NCBI GenBank assembly: GCA_020636005.1
Contig: JACJYR010000002.1
Coordinates: 372,001-436,000 of the forward strand
Length of the DNA stretch: 64,000 nucleotides
Source: Lewinellaceae bacterium
Lineage (GTDB): Bacteria > Bacteroidota > Bacteroidia > Chitinophagales > Saprospiraceae
Reading direction: 5' to 3'
Shown here: piece by piece, positions 25,915-34,685 of the stretch
Layout of the letters: each line of letters opens with the position of its first letter
How positions within the stretch are numbered: the first letter of the stretch is position 1
Notes under the pieces: model-generated
Seen by the model: only the letters and a program-made list of their open reading frames with translations
What the model was told of the DNA's origin: nothing
Databases searched by the model: none
Program-made: the position numbers and the translations under genes

Positions 25915-26682
25915 ATGGCACATAAAAAAGGGGAAGGTTCAACCCAGAACGGCCGTGACAGTGTAAGCAAACGGCTCGGTGTGAAACTCTTCGGCGGCCA
26001 GGTAGCCCATGCCGGCCACATCATCATCCGCCAGCGTGGCACCAAGTACCATGCAGGCGAGAATGTCTATTTGGGCAAAGATTTCACGGTACATGCCGCT
26101 GTGGGCGGCACGGTCGCCTTCAGGAAAGGCCGCCGCAACCGCACCATCGTCAGCATCATCCCCTTCGAGGAAGTTGCAGAAACCGTGGCCCCAACGCCCA
26201 AGCCAAAACCAGCGCCCAAACCGGTAGAGGAACTGGTGGAAGTGCCGATGGCCAAGTCCGTCAAAACGGTCGAGCCACCTGTGGTCGAAGAACCAAAAGC
26301 AGAAGAACCGCCCGTTGAAATGGCAGCCCCCGTCGTTGAGGAAGCCCCAGCCGAAGTGGTGGAAGCAGCCCCCGTCGTTGAGGAAGCAGCGGCCCCTGCA
26401 CCTAAAAAAGAAGCAGCTTCCGCAAAGGACAACCTGAAAATTGTAGAAGGTATCGGCCCCAAAATCGAGACCTTGCTTAATGACGCCGGAATCTTTACAT
26501 TTGCAGAACTGTCGGAGACAGACCCGGAAAAGATCCGGGAAATCCTCGAAGCTGCAGGCCCGCGTTACCGCATCCACGATCCAGCCACCTGGCCACAACA
26601 AGCAGGCTTGGCAGCAGAAGGGAAAATGGACGAGCTAAAAACGTGGCAGGACAGCCTGAAAGGTGGGAAAGAAGAGGGCTGA
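25915..26682 (+). CDS. rpmA: 50S ribosomal protein L27 with long C-terminal HhH extension
   Basis: 255 residues, about three times the usual L27 length. Residues 1-85 are normal L27 (MAHKKGEGSTQNGRDSVSKR, GTKYHAGENVYLGKDFT). Residues about 90-170 are a Pro/Glu/Ala/Val-rich linker. Residues about 172-255 form a helix-hairpin-helix domain (LKIVEGIGPKIETLLNDAGI) with a conserved-looking tail (YRIHDPATWPQQAGLA). One uninterrupted frame spans all of it. HhH extensions of this sort are known on ribosomal proteins in some Bacteroidota and may contact rRNA or DNA; the role is not established. Confidence 0.95.
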   Translation: MAHKKGEGSTQNGRDSVSKRLGVKLFGGQVAHAGHIIIRQRGTKYHAGENVYLGKDFTVHAAVGGTVAFRKGRRNRTIVSIIPFEEVAETVAPTPKPKPAPKPVEELVEVPMAKSVKTVEPPVVEEPKAEEPPVEMAAPVVEEAPAEVVEAAPVVEEAAAPAPKKEAASAKDNLKIVEGIGPKIETLLNDAGIFTFAELSETDPEKIREILEAAGPRYRIHDPATWPQQAGLAAEGKMDELKTWQDSLKGGKEEG

Positions 26683-26724
26683 TCCAAACAAGAATAGTTT
26701 TAGTTTTCATAGCTTTATATTTGG

Positions 26725-26753
26725 AGTCCTATCCTTTGGATAGGGCTTTTTTT
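26725..26753 (+). terminator. Terminator of the rplU-rpmA operon
   Basis: AGTCCTATCC (26725-26734) pairs with GGATAGGGCT (26738-26747, one T-G pair) around TTT and is followed by a run of T. It lies 43 bases after the rpmA stop and ends seven bases before the murI -33 element. Confidence 0.85.
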
Positions 26754-26759
26754 ATGCGG

Positions 26760-26789
26760 TTTGCCGAGCCAAAGGAATCCCTACTTTTG
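26760..26789 (+). promoter_or_regulatory. murI promoter, probably leaderless
   Basis: TTTG (26760-26763), an 18-base spacer and TACTTTTG (26782-26789) match the Bacteroidota sigma factor consensus exactly. The murI ATG follows after only CCCC, so the expected start of transcription falls at or next to the start codon. Confidence 0.7.
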
Positions 26790-26793
26790 CCCC

Positions 26794-27651
26794 ATGAAAT
26801 ACTCCCCCATCGGCATCTTCGACAGCGGCTACGGCGGCCTCACCGTACTGCGGGAAATCGTGAAAACGCTGCCCGGATACGATTACCTCTATCTCGGCGA
26901 CAATGCCCGCTCCCCCTATGGCCCGCGGGATTTCGACACCATTTACCATTACACCCTGGAATGCGTGCAATACCTTTTGGGGCAGGGCTGCCCGCTCGTC
27001 ATCCTGGCCTGCAATACGGCCTCGGCCAAGGCCCTGCGCAATATCCAGCAGCTTGCCCTGCCGCAAATTGCTCCCGGAAGAAGGGTGCTGGGCGTTATCA
27101 GGCCCACGGCTGAGGTTATTGGCCAATTCTCCCAAACCAATAAAGTCGGGGTGCTGGGCACGGTCGGCACGGTTCGGTCGGAGTCCTACCTCCTTGAAAT
27201 CGGCAAATTTTTCCCGGAGTTGGAGGTCTTCCAACAGGCCTGCCCCATGTGGGTACCGCTGGTGGAAAACGGCGAACTGGAAGGCGAGGGCGTTGCGTTT
27301 TTTGTAAAAAAATACCTCCACGAATTGTTGGAAAGGGCGGCGGGCATTGACACGCTGCTCCTCGCCTGTACCCACTACCCGCTCTTGCAGCCCATTATCC
27401 AGCGGTACTTGCCCGAACACATCAACATCATTGCCCAAGGGGGCATCGTTGCGGAAAGTTTGAAAGACTACCTGCACCGCCATCCGGAAATTGACATAAA
27501 ATGCTCGAAAAATGGGCAGCGGACCTTCCACACCACTGGCTCGCCGGAAGATTTTGACGGCCACGCCGCCGTATTTTATGGGCAAAAAATTGCCTCGGTT
27601 CACGTCAATTGTGCAAAGACAGGAACGATCTTGCAGCACCTGGAAGATTAG
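26794..27651 (+). CDS. murI: Glutamate racemase
   Basis: The start at 26794 gives 285 residues opening MKYSPIGIFDSGYGGLTVLR. Both catalytic cysteines are present: ACNTASAKAL (near residue 73) and ACTHYPLL (near 190). It makes D-glutamate for peptidoglycan. An in-frame start 33 bases upstream would add a non-conserved tail and overlap the promoter, so I reject it. Confidence 0.97.
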   Translation: MKYSPIGIFDSGYGGLTVLREIVKTLPGYDYLYLGDNARSPYGPRDFDTIYHYTLECVQYLLGQGCPLVILACNTASAKALRNIQQLALPQIAPGRRVLGVIRPTAEVIGQFSQTNKVGVLGTVGTVRSESYLLEIGKFFPELEVFQQACPMWVPLVENGELEGEGVAFFVKKYLHELLERAAGIDTLLLACTHYPLLQPIIQRYLPEHINIIAQGGIVAESLKDYLHRHPEIDIKCSKNGQRTFHTTGSPEDFDGHAAVFYGQKIASVHVNCAKTGTILQHLED

Positions 27652-27698
27652 GGGCCTTCTTTTTAGTACATTGCCGCTCGTCAAAATCAACACCAACA

Positions 27699-28457
27699 AT
27701 GGACTTCGCCAACTTCCAAACCCTTACCCTCGCCTGGATTGCACTTGCACTGCTGCTCCTGCCCGTCCAGCTTAAAATTACGGCCCCTTATGGCCGCCAC
27801 GCCAGCAACCGCTGGGGCCGGCAATTGCCCTACCGCCTCGGCTGGATCATCATGGAAGTGGTGTCGCCGCTCACCTTCGCCTACTTTTTTGTTTCCGGTG
27901 AAAATGAAAAGACGGGGCCGATGTGGCTGTTCTTCGGGCTGTGGATGGCGCACTATGCCAACCGGGCCATCCGCTACCCCCTGCGGGCGAAAATGGACGG
28001 TAAAAGCGTGCCGATGGTCATTGTAGGCTCGGCCATTTTTTTCAATTTGGTCAACGGCTTTTTGAACGGCTATTGGCTGGGATCGCTGGCAGCCCCCTAC
28101 CCTGCCGCATGGTTTGGGACGCCCCAGTTTATTTTTGGCATCTTGCTTTTTTTCGCCGGAGCATTTATCAATATCCAATCCGACAATATCTTATTGAAGC
28201 TGCGGAAGCCGGGCGAGACGGGCTACAAAATCCCGCAAGGTGGGCTTTTCCGCTTTGTTTCCTGCCCCAACCATTTTGGTGAAATCGTGGAGTGGGCCGG
28301 CTTTGCCATCTTGTGCTGGAACCTGCCAGCAGTAAGCTTTGCCATCTGGACAGCGGCAAACCTGGTGCCGAGGGCATTGAGCCACCACCGTTGGTACCGG
28401 GAGAAATTTGACCACTACCCAAAAGGGCGGAAAGCTGTCTTTCCCTTTGTTTTATGA
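27699..28457 (+). CDS. 3-oxo-5-alpha-steroid 4-dehydrogenase-like membrane protein
   Basis: The start at 27699 gives 252 residues with about six hydrophobic segments. The C-terminal part has the Steroid_dh/DUF1295 signature: GLFRFVSCPNHFGEIVEWAG, then LVPRALSHHRWYREKF. This family reduces double bonds in steroids or polyprenoids, or acts as isoprenylcysteine methyltransferase-like enzymes; the bacterial substrate is unknown. It is convergent with the next gene, 41 bases away. Confidence 0.87.
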   Translation: MDFANFQTLTLAWIALALLLLPVQLKITAPYGRHASNRWGRQLPYRLGWIIMEVVSPLTFAYFFVSGENEKTGPMWLFFGLWMAHYANRAIRYPLRAKMDGKSVPMVIVGSAIFFNLVNGFLNGYWLGSLAAPYPAAWFGTPQFIFGILLFFAGAFINIQSDNILLKLRKPGETGYKIPQGGLFRFVSCPNHFGEIVEWAGFAILCWNLPAVSFAIWTAANLVPRALSHHRWYREKFDHYPKGRKAVFPFVL

Positions 28458-28498
28458 AATAATTGCATTGGGAACAACCCCGCAACTTCCAGCAGGCC

Positions 28499-29335
28499 TT
28501 AATTTTTCCGGAACTTCTTAATCCCCTTCACCACGATGGGCGGCAGCAGGTCGTTCGCCAGGTTCACCGCATTGTTGAAGACGGTCATCCTGGCACTGTC
28601 CTGTCCCTTGCGGGCGGCGAAGGTGGTGGTGATGCGCTTGCGGTGCGCCTCGTTCACCTCGCTGGCGGGGCGGCCATTGGAATAATAGTACAGCGCCAGG
28701 GAACGGCGGCTGCGGTCGGGCGGGCAGGTGAGCTGGTCGGGATGGCCGTGCCAGGAGTAGTCGGTGGTAGAGAAGATGGCCATGCGGTTGAACAACGGTG
28801 CGATGCGGGTCACGCACCTGCTCATGTCTTTTTCCCAAAGCTCGAAGTGGCCGCCGTATTCTTCCTTCCAGTTTTCGTTCAGGTAAACGAGCACGTTGAC
28901 CCGGCGGTCGAGTTCCATGAGCTTGTGCTTGTGGAAATCCACGTGGACTTTCAGGAAGCCACCCGGCTTGATCTGGTGGTAACCGCCGCCCTCAAAATAG
29001 GGATCGGGGATGAGCGTCTCCTTGATGCCGGTCAGGTTTTGCAAAAACTCCAGGAAGGGCTGCGAGTTCAGGAAGTGCATAAAGGAGCGGGTCAGGGGGC
29101 CAAACTTGTACTCGCCCTTGGAGGCGTACTTCGCCTCGTTGGGGTTTGCATAGAACACCTCGTCCTTATTGCCCTGGCCCAGTTCGGGAAATTCGGCCAA
29201 TACTGCCCTGAGGGAGTCTTGATTGAAAAAGTCGTCAAAATAGATGCTGGGGAAAGGCTGGGCATTCAGGTAGTCCTGTTGCCGCTGTTCGCCCAGTGCC
29301 ACGAGTTCCTGGTTGGATATGTTTAAGAATTGCAT
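28499..29335 (-). CDS. 2-oxoglutarate/Fe(II) dioxygenase, prolyl 4-hydroxylase type
   Basis: The start at 29335 gives 278 residues (MQFLNISNQELVALGEQRQQ). The jelly-roll iron site is HVD (His131, Asp133) in LKVHVDFHKH and a distal His in YSWHGHP (near 196), followed by the 2OG-binding Arg in RRSLALYYYS. Length and the NVLVYLNENWKEEYGGHFEL strand fit the P4H-like superfamily. Substrate unknown; proline or other side-chain hydroxylation is inference. Confidence 0.88.
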   Translation of the reverse strand: MQFLNISNQELVALGEQRQQDYLNAQPFPSIYFDDFFNQDSLRAVLAEFPELGQGNKDEVFYANPNEAKYASKGEYKFGPLTRSFMHFLNSQPFLEFLQNLTGIKETLIPDPYFEGGGYHQIKPGGFLKVHVDFHKHKLMELDRRVNVLVYLNENWKEEYGGHFELWEKDMSRCVTRIAPLFNRMAIFSTTDYSWHGHPDQLTCPPDRSRRSLALYYYSNGRPASEVNEAHRKRITTTFAARKGQDSARMTVFNNAVNLANDLLPPIVVKGIKKFRKN

Positions 29336-29937
29336 GTTGTAAAAGATGTTTGATTCAAGGAGGCGCAAATTTCGCCTTTTTTTCCATGTGCCGGACGACA
29401 AAAATTGAACCGCATATTTAAAAACCTTATGGCTGAACTTCTTTACATTTACGCAGGAAGCCGACGAATGTTGATACCAACTTTATCATCTTTGTCAACA
29501 TTCTCAACCGTGTCGGGTGTTTGTACAAAATCTGCCACAGCGCAGTATGGCTTTTGCCTATTCCTTTTGCATACAACACCTGGGCCATTGGCCAACCTGG
29601 ACGAACATTGCACACCCGCCCAATGAGACGAAAAAAAATTGGACTAAAAACGAAACTATCAACGATTTTCACGATCCTCGTTAATGACGGATAACTTCCG
29701 ACCCCGATACCATTGATGCAATTCATTTTTCTTTCCGGCCTGGGCAAAATCAAAATAACCGGTAACTTATCCTACATAAACACGGATGGTTTTTGCTTTT
29801 GAAAGGTATAGTTGAAATAGTTGAATTGGTTGATAATCAACCTGTAAAAACCATCTCAACCTGTTTTTTTAAACATAAAACCTGCCGCGTGAAAGTAGCA
29901 TCGAACTTTACCTTTTGTTTATCCAATCAAAATATCA
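29336..29937. other. 602-base gene-poor spacer
   Basis: Open frames on both strands (for example 29427-29753 minus) lack recognisable domains and start signals. A 9-bp inverted repeat GAATGTTGA/TCAACATTC (29466-29474 and 29495-29503) is present. Near the end, TACCTTTT (29909-29916) resembles a -7 element for the LytTR gene. Nothing else was recognised. Confidence 0.5.
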
Positions 29938-30666
29938 ATGAACCTTCTCCGCTGCCTCGTCGTGGACGACGAAGAACTCGCCCGCACCCTGCTCGAAAAC
30001 TACATCGGCAGGCTGCCGCACCTCGAACTGGTGGGCCAATGCAAAGATCCCCTCGAGGCCATGCAGGTGCTCCAAACCGAAACGGTGGACCTGCTATTCC
30101 TCGACATCCAGATGCCGGGGCTGACGGGCGTAGAGTTTCTACGGACCCTCAAAACCAAGCCCATTGTTATCTTTACAACCGCCTATCCAGACTATGCCAT
30201 CGAAGGCTACTCGCTCGACGTAACGGATTACCTGTTGAAGCCCTTTAGTTTTGAGCGATTTGTGCAGTCCGTCAACAAGGCGACCGAACTGTTGCGGTTG
30301 AAAAATGGGGCGCCCCCCGCCACCCGAAATACTGCTGCCCCAACTGCACAGCCGGTCAAGGATTTCATTTTGGTAAAATCCGAGCACAAGATCCACCGCA
30401 TCAAATACGACGATATCCTCTACATCGAAAGCATGCGGGAATACGTGGCCTACTACACGCCGAACGGCCGAATCCTGTCTCTTGGCTCGCTGAAAGGGCT
30501 GGAAGAAGAACTGCCGTCCGACCGCTTCCTCCGCACCCACAAATCCTACATAGTGGCCCTGGACAAAATAGAAACACTGGAGGGCAACCTGCTCCATATC
30601 GGCAAGCAAAAACTGCCCATCGGCGCCAGCTACCGGGACGTGGTGCTGGCCAGGATTTTCCAGTAA
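29938..30666 (+). CDS. LytTR-family response regulator
   Basis: 242 residues. The receiver domain has acidic residues at 10-11 (LVVDDEE), phosphoacceptor Asp56 in LFLDIQMPG and Lys in DYLLKPFSFE. After a Pro/Ala-rich linker, residues about 140-240 are a LytTR DNA-binding domain (ILVKSEHKIHRIKYDDILYI and FLRTHKSYIVALDKIE). The usual membrane-bound partner kinase is not adjacent, so it is an orphan within this window. Confidence 0.94.
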   Translation: MNLLRCLVVDDEELARTLLENYIGRLPHLELVGQCKDPLEAMQVLQTETVDLLFLDIQMPGLTGVEFLRTLKTKPIVIFTTAYPDYAIEGYSLDVTDYLLKPFSFERFVQSVNKATELLRLKNGAPPATRNTAAPTAQPVKDFILVKSEHKIHRIKYDDILYIESMREYVAYYTPNGRILSLGSLKGLEEELPSDRFLRTHKSYIVALDKIETLEGNLLHIGKQKLPIGASYRDVVLARIFQ

Positions 30667-30748
30667 CCCTTCCTTAAATTCAAAACGCCGGGTGACGTTC
30701 CTGTCCTCTTGGTTTTCTTGGCACCGTTTTTAGATTTTCCATTTTTCT

Positions 30749-31624
30749 ATGAAACCTCTTGTCTCCATCATCACGGTCAATTACCGCCAGGAAGCAATCA
30801 CCTGCGCCCTCCTCCAATCCATCCGGGCACTTAACCACCCCAGCCTGGAAGTCATCGTTGTTGACAATGGTTTTGTGGAAGATAATACTACCAAATTTCA
30901 GGAAAGCTGCCCCAGTGCCCTTGTGTTCAACAGCAAAAAAAACCTCGGGTTTGCAGGGGGCAACAACCTTGGTATCCGGCATTCCTCCGGGCAGTTTTTG
31001 TTTTTAGTGAATAACGATACGGTTATCGGGAAGGGGTTGATTGACAGGCTCCTGCAACGTTTCGACACACCGGGAACTGGCATGGTCAGCCCGAAAATCC
31101 GCTATTTTGATGCCCCTGACGTCATCCAATATGCTGGTTTCACGCAGGTGAGCCCATTGACAGGGCGCAACGCCTGTATCGGGCAGGGCGAAGTGGACCG
31201 TGGCCAGCATGACTCGCCCCGAAAGATGCCTTACGCACATGGCGCAGCGATGATGGTCAGCCGGGAGGTGATAGATAAGGTAGGCGTGATGGACGAAGGT
31301 TTTTTCCTGTACTACGAAGAGCTCGACTGGTGCGAACAGATACGGCGGGCAGGCTTTGATATTTGGTACGAACCGTCGGCCATGATACTGCACAAGGAGA
31401 GCGTTTCGACAGGGAAGGCAAGCCCTTTAAAAATGGAATACCTCACCCGCAACCGCATCCGCTTTATGCGCCGGAATTTTGGCGGTGCCAAACTGGCGGT
31501 GTTCCTGCTTTTTTTCTACCTGGTATCTGTCCCCGTGAATACGGTGAGGCTTTTGTCTTCCGTGAATTGGAGCAACCTGAAGGCTTTTTACAGCGGGGCC
31601 TTCCGGCAGGGATATCGCCATTGA
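30749..31624 (+). CDS. Family 2 glycosyltransferase (rhamnosyltransferase-like)
   Basis: 291 residues. GT-A fold: VSIITVNYRQEAITCALLQS start, metal-binding NND in FLVNNDTVIG, acceptor region AAMMVSREVIDKVGVMDEGF and catalytic YYEELDWCEQIRRAG. A C-terminal hydrophobic segment (LAVFLLFFYLVSVPVN) suggests membrane association. It resembles WbbL-type rhamnosyltransferases for surface polysaccharide; the sugar is not determined. Confidence 0.9.
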   Translation: MKPLVSIITVNYRQEAITCALLQSIRALNHPSLEVIVVDNGFVEDNTTKFQESCPSALVFNSKKNLGFAGGNNLGIRHSSGQFLFLVNNDTVIGKGLIDRLLQRFDTPGTGMVSPKIRYFDAPDVIQYAGFTQVSPLTGRNACIGQGEVDRGQHDSPRKMPYAHGAAMMVSREVIDKVGVMDEGFFLYYEELDWCEQIRRAGFDIWYEPSAMILHKESVSTGKASPLKMEYLTRNRIRFMRRNFGGAKLAVFLLFFYLVSVPVNTVRLLSSVNWSNLKAFYSGAFRQGYRH

Positions 31625-31654
31625 CACGGCCACTATAAGGCTAAACCTGTTCCT

Positions 31655-33211
31655 TTATTTCAAAAACGCCCCGTCCACCATCCTCCATATCCCCAACGGG
31701 TTTCCATCCTGCAATGCTTCCGGCAGCAATGCTCCTGGAAAATTCTGCCAGGCCACAGGCCTTACAAAACGGCGGATGGCTGCCGTGCCAACAGAAGTGA
31801 AGCGGCTGTCGGTGGTGGCAGGATACGGCCCGCCGTGCTGCATGGCATGGCACACTTCCACGCCCGTCGGCACTGCATTCAGGATGAGCCGCCCGGACAG
31901 GTTTTGAAGGGCGTTCAGTAGATTTTGGTAGTGGGGCAATTCGTGTTTTTCCGCAAAAACGCTCGCCGTCAGTTGGCCTTGCAGCGCATTGGCTATTTGT
32001 TCCAAACTATTTGCGGCAGCGTAGGAAACGAGCAGGGTGAAAGGGCCGAACACCTCTTCCTGCAGGTGCGGGTTTTTCAAAAAAACAGCCGCTTTGGCGA
32101 GGCCGACCGATGGGCGGATGAAGGGCGCCCCCTGCATTTCGCCCTCATAGAGAATGGCAACCTGGTGCTGCTCTTTTACCTGCTGCAGGGAACCCAGGTA
32201 ACTTTCAAAAATCCGCTGGTTCAACATGCACTGCGGCTGCACCTGCGACAAGGCTGCCAATAATTGTTGGGCAAAATCTTCTGCCCATTCCTCGGGTACG
32301 AAGACCAGCCCGGGATTGGTGCAAAACTGCCCGGCGCCCAACGTCACGGAGGCGGCTATCTGCTCCGCAACCTGTTCGGATTGCGTTTCCAGCACATTGG
32401 GCAAAATAAAAATGGGATTAACGCTGCCCATCTCCGCAAAAACGGGGATGGGGTTGGGGCGCTTGCCGGCCAGATCGAAAAGCGCCCTGCCGCCCCTGTG
32501 CGAGCCGGTGAAGGCAACTGATGCCGTGAGCGGGTGCTTCACCAAGGCCTGCCCCAACTTGTAGTCACCGTTCAGCGAGGAAAAAACGCCTTCGGGCATA
32601 CCTGTTCTTTTAGCTGCCTTTTGGATGGCCAGGGCAACCAGTTCGTTGGTGGCAGGGTGGGCCTCATGTGCCTTCACCACTACGGGGCAACCCGCCGCCA
32701 GGGCCGAAGCCGTGTCGCCACCTGCGGTCGAAAATGCCAACGGGAAATTGCTGGCCGTAAAGACGACGGCAGGCCCGGTCGGCACCAGCATCCGGCGGAT
32801 GTCTGGCTTGGGCAGCGGCTGGCGCTCCGGGTTTCCCTGGTCAATAACGGCCTCCACCCAGGAGCCTTCGACAAGATAGTCGGCAAAAAGCCGGAGTTGG
32901 CCGCAGGTGCGCCCCCGCTCGCCCGTGATGCGGCCTTCGGGCAGGCCGCTTTCCAGCATGGCCGTTTGTACCAGTTTTTCACCCAAAAACTCTATTTCCT
33001 CGGCAATGGCCCGCAGGAACATGGCCTTTTGCTGCCCCGTGAAATGACGGTAGGTTTGAAAGGCCCCCGCAGCGAGGGTCATCGCCTCGTTAATTTCCGA
33101 ACGAGTAGCCGGGTAGAAGGTCGTTCTGTTTTCGGCAGCGGTAATGCCTTGCAGGATGTTTTTGCTTTTTGCGGAAGCCTTGAAACCAAGGATGTTTTTG
33201 ATAGCAGCCAT
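31655..33211 (-). CDS. Alpha-ketoglutarate semialdehyde dehydrogenase-like aldehyde dehydrogenase
   Basis: 518 residues, a shade longer than typical ALDH and matching the KGSADH branch. Catalytic Glu260 (PVFAEMGSVNP) and Cys297 (GAGQFCTNPGLV) are present, with FTASNFPLAFSTAGGDTASA as the cofactor segment. The enzyme would oxidise 2,5-dioxopentanoate to 2-oxoglutarate with NAD(P). The next gene upstream (33419-34342) encodes a DHDPS-family deaminase or dehydratase, so both may act at the end of hydroxyproline or sugar-acid breakdown. Confidence 0.9.
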   Translation of the reverse strand: MAAIKNILGFKASAKSKNILQGITAAENRTTFYPATRSEINEAMTLAAGAFQTYRHFTGQQKAMFLRAIAEEIEFLGEKLVQTAMLESGLPEGRITGERGRTCGQLRLFADYLVEGSWVEAVIDQGNPERQPLPKPDIRRMLVPTGPAVVFTASNFPLAFSTAGGDTASALAAGCPVVVKAHEAHPATNELVALAIQKAAKRTGMPEGVFSSLNGDYKLGQALVKHPLTASVAFTGSHRGGRALFDLAGKRPNPIPVFAEMGSVNPIFILPNVLETQSEQVAEQIAASVTLGAGQFCTNPGLVFVPEEWAEDFAQQLLAALSQVQPQCMLNQRIFESYLGSLQQVKEQHQVAILYEGEMQGAPFIRPSVGLAKAAVFLKNPHLQEEVFGPFTLLVSYAAANSLEQIANALQGQLTASVFAEKHELPHYQNLLNALQNLSGRLILNAVPTGVEVCHAMQHGGPYPATTDSRFTSVGTAAIRRFVRPVAWQNFPGALLPEALQDGNPLGIWRMVDGAFLK

Positions 33212-33286
33212 ATTGAAATAATGGTGAACGATGAATAATCCAATATTAGGGGGTAAAAACTTTTAGTGGTTGATAATCAGGAGTTT

Positions 33287-33319
33287 AAATCATGGTGATT
33301 TTTAAAATCACCATGATTT
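33287..33319. terminator. Perfect 16-bp palindrome between the aldolase-like and dehydrogenase genes
   Basis: AAATCATGGTGATTTT (33287-33302) is mirrored by AAAATCACCATGATTT (33304-33319) about a single central base. It lies in the 207-base gap between two genes of the same direction and may act as a terminator or protein-binding palindrome. Confidence 0.5.
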
Positions 33320-33418
33320 TGTCCCCGAAGCCCCTGAAAGTCAAGCAGTTATTCCAACCCTGATGCGAATGAATGGTGAATATAGCAGTCGACTCAACCG
33401 CTCGCATCTCTCATTCCC

Positions 33419-34342
33419 TCACTGCTGTAATTGCAGGTAATCCGGCAGCTTCGGCCTGTTCTTCAAACCCTCTTCCAGGATTGCCTCCACCCGTTTCCGC
33501 TCTTTGCCCGACAATGGCTTTCTCGGCGGTCGAACATGCTCAGTGCCGATGCCCGTCATGGCTGCAGCCAGTTTGATATTCTGTACCAACTGCGGGCTGA
33601 TGTCGAGTTCGAGGATGGGGAGGAACCAACGGTAGATGTGGCGGGCTTCGACTATTTTTCCAGCTTTCACCAGGCGGTAGATGGCAACAGTTTCTGCCGG
33701 GAAAGCATCCACCAGGCCGGCCACCCAGCCGTGGGCGCCCATCAACAATTCCTCCATCGCCAGCGTGTCCACGCCGCAGAGGATTTTCAAGCGATCCGGC
33801 CCGAAACGGTTGATGATGCGGCTGACGTTGGAGATGTCACGGGTACTTTCCTTGATAGCCTGGATGTTCTTGCGTTCGAGCAGTTCCTCCAGCATGTCCA
33901 GCGTGATTTCTGTTTTGTAATCCACGGGATTGTTGTAGAGGAGGATGGGCAGGCTGGTGGATTTGGCGATGTCGTTGAAATAGTCCACCACTTCCTGGTC
34001 GGTCGCTTTGTACTGCATGGGGGGCAGCACCATGAGGCCATCAGCGCCTTTGGCCTCGGCTTCTTCGGCAATGGCGATGGCCATTTTTGTGGAGCGCTCG
34101 GCAATGTTGACGACGACGGGGATCTTGCCCTTGGTCAGTTGGAGCGAGGTGTTCAAGAGCTTCATTTTCTCTTTGTGCGAGAGCGTGCTGGCCTCGCCGA
34201 GCGAGCCGCCGATGATGAGGCCGTCCACGCCCGCTTTGATTTGGGCCTTAACGTTTTTTGAAAACATTTCGAGATCCAGCTTGCCGCTTTTTTTGAACAT
34301 TGTCAACAGGGCTGGATAGACGCCTTGCCATTTTACTTTCAT
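33419..34342 (-). CDS. Dihydrodipicolinate synthase family protein
   Basis: The ATG at 34342 gives 307 residues. TIM-barrel with Schiff-base Lys164 in QAIKESTRD, catalytic Tyr136 in LLYNNP and substrate loop GGSLGEASTLS. The GSLGEAST loop differs from the GTTGE of true DapA, pointing to a catabolic member. With the KGSADH-type dehydrogenase downstream, the best guess is a pyrroline-4-hydroxy-2-carboxylate deaminase (hydroxyproline catabolism) or a keto-deoxy sugar acid dehydratase. The epimerase and oxidase of the first pathway are not in the window. The start codon is immediately preceded by an octamer array. Confidence 0.88.
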   Translation of the reverse strand: MKVKWQGVYPALLTMFKKSGKLDLEMFSKNVKAQIKAGVDGLIIGGSLGEASTLSHKEKMKLLNTSLQLTKGKIPVVVNIAERSTKMAIAIAEEAEAKGADGLMVLPPMQYKATDQEVVDYFNDIAKSTSLPILLYNNPVDYKTEITLDMLEELLERKNIQAIKESTRDISNVSRIINRFGPDRLKILCGVDTLAMEELLMGAHGWVAGLVDAFPAETVAIYRLVKAGKIVEARHIYRWFLPILELDISPQLVQNIKLAAAMTGIGTEHVRPPRKPLSGKERKRVEAILEEGLKNRPKLPDYLQLQQ

Positions 34343-34685
34343 ATGCAATGAGTGAATGAGTGAATGAGTGAATGGGTGAATGGGGGCAAATTTAGAAGAG
34401 TGGTGGACAGGGTGTCTTAAATTGGGGACTTTATTTCTATAAAGGGATGGGCTTCCATCATTGGTTTGGAAATTGGTAAACTACCGGCGTTCATTAGTTT
34501 TGCTTGTTGAATGGCCCCTTTTGGCTGATTTTTGCTACACGTCTATCTATTGGTAGAGGCTGTCTTATAGGGCAAATTCGCCATAAAAGCCCTTTGTCAA
34601 ATTTCATCCAATCTTAACGCTTGCCCAGGGGCGCTACAAAGCCTTTGTTGTACCTTTGCGTAAACATTTGCCCAAAACAAGATTG
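34343..34685. other. Divergent intergenic region with octamer array and a -7 element
   Basis: This 343-base space separates two divergent genes. At 34347-34386 five 8-bp units run AATGAGTG three times, then AATGGGTG and AATGGGGG, ending five bases from the ATG at 34342. At 34651-34658 an exact TACCTTTG -7 element points at the adhesin gene, whose ATG follows 28 bases later. The rest shows no gene. Confidence 0.7.

Noticed and set aside
29427..29753. 108-codon minus-strand frame in the 602-base spacer
   Set aside because: No domain, no signal peptide and no promoter. Composition is not clearly coding.
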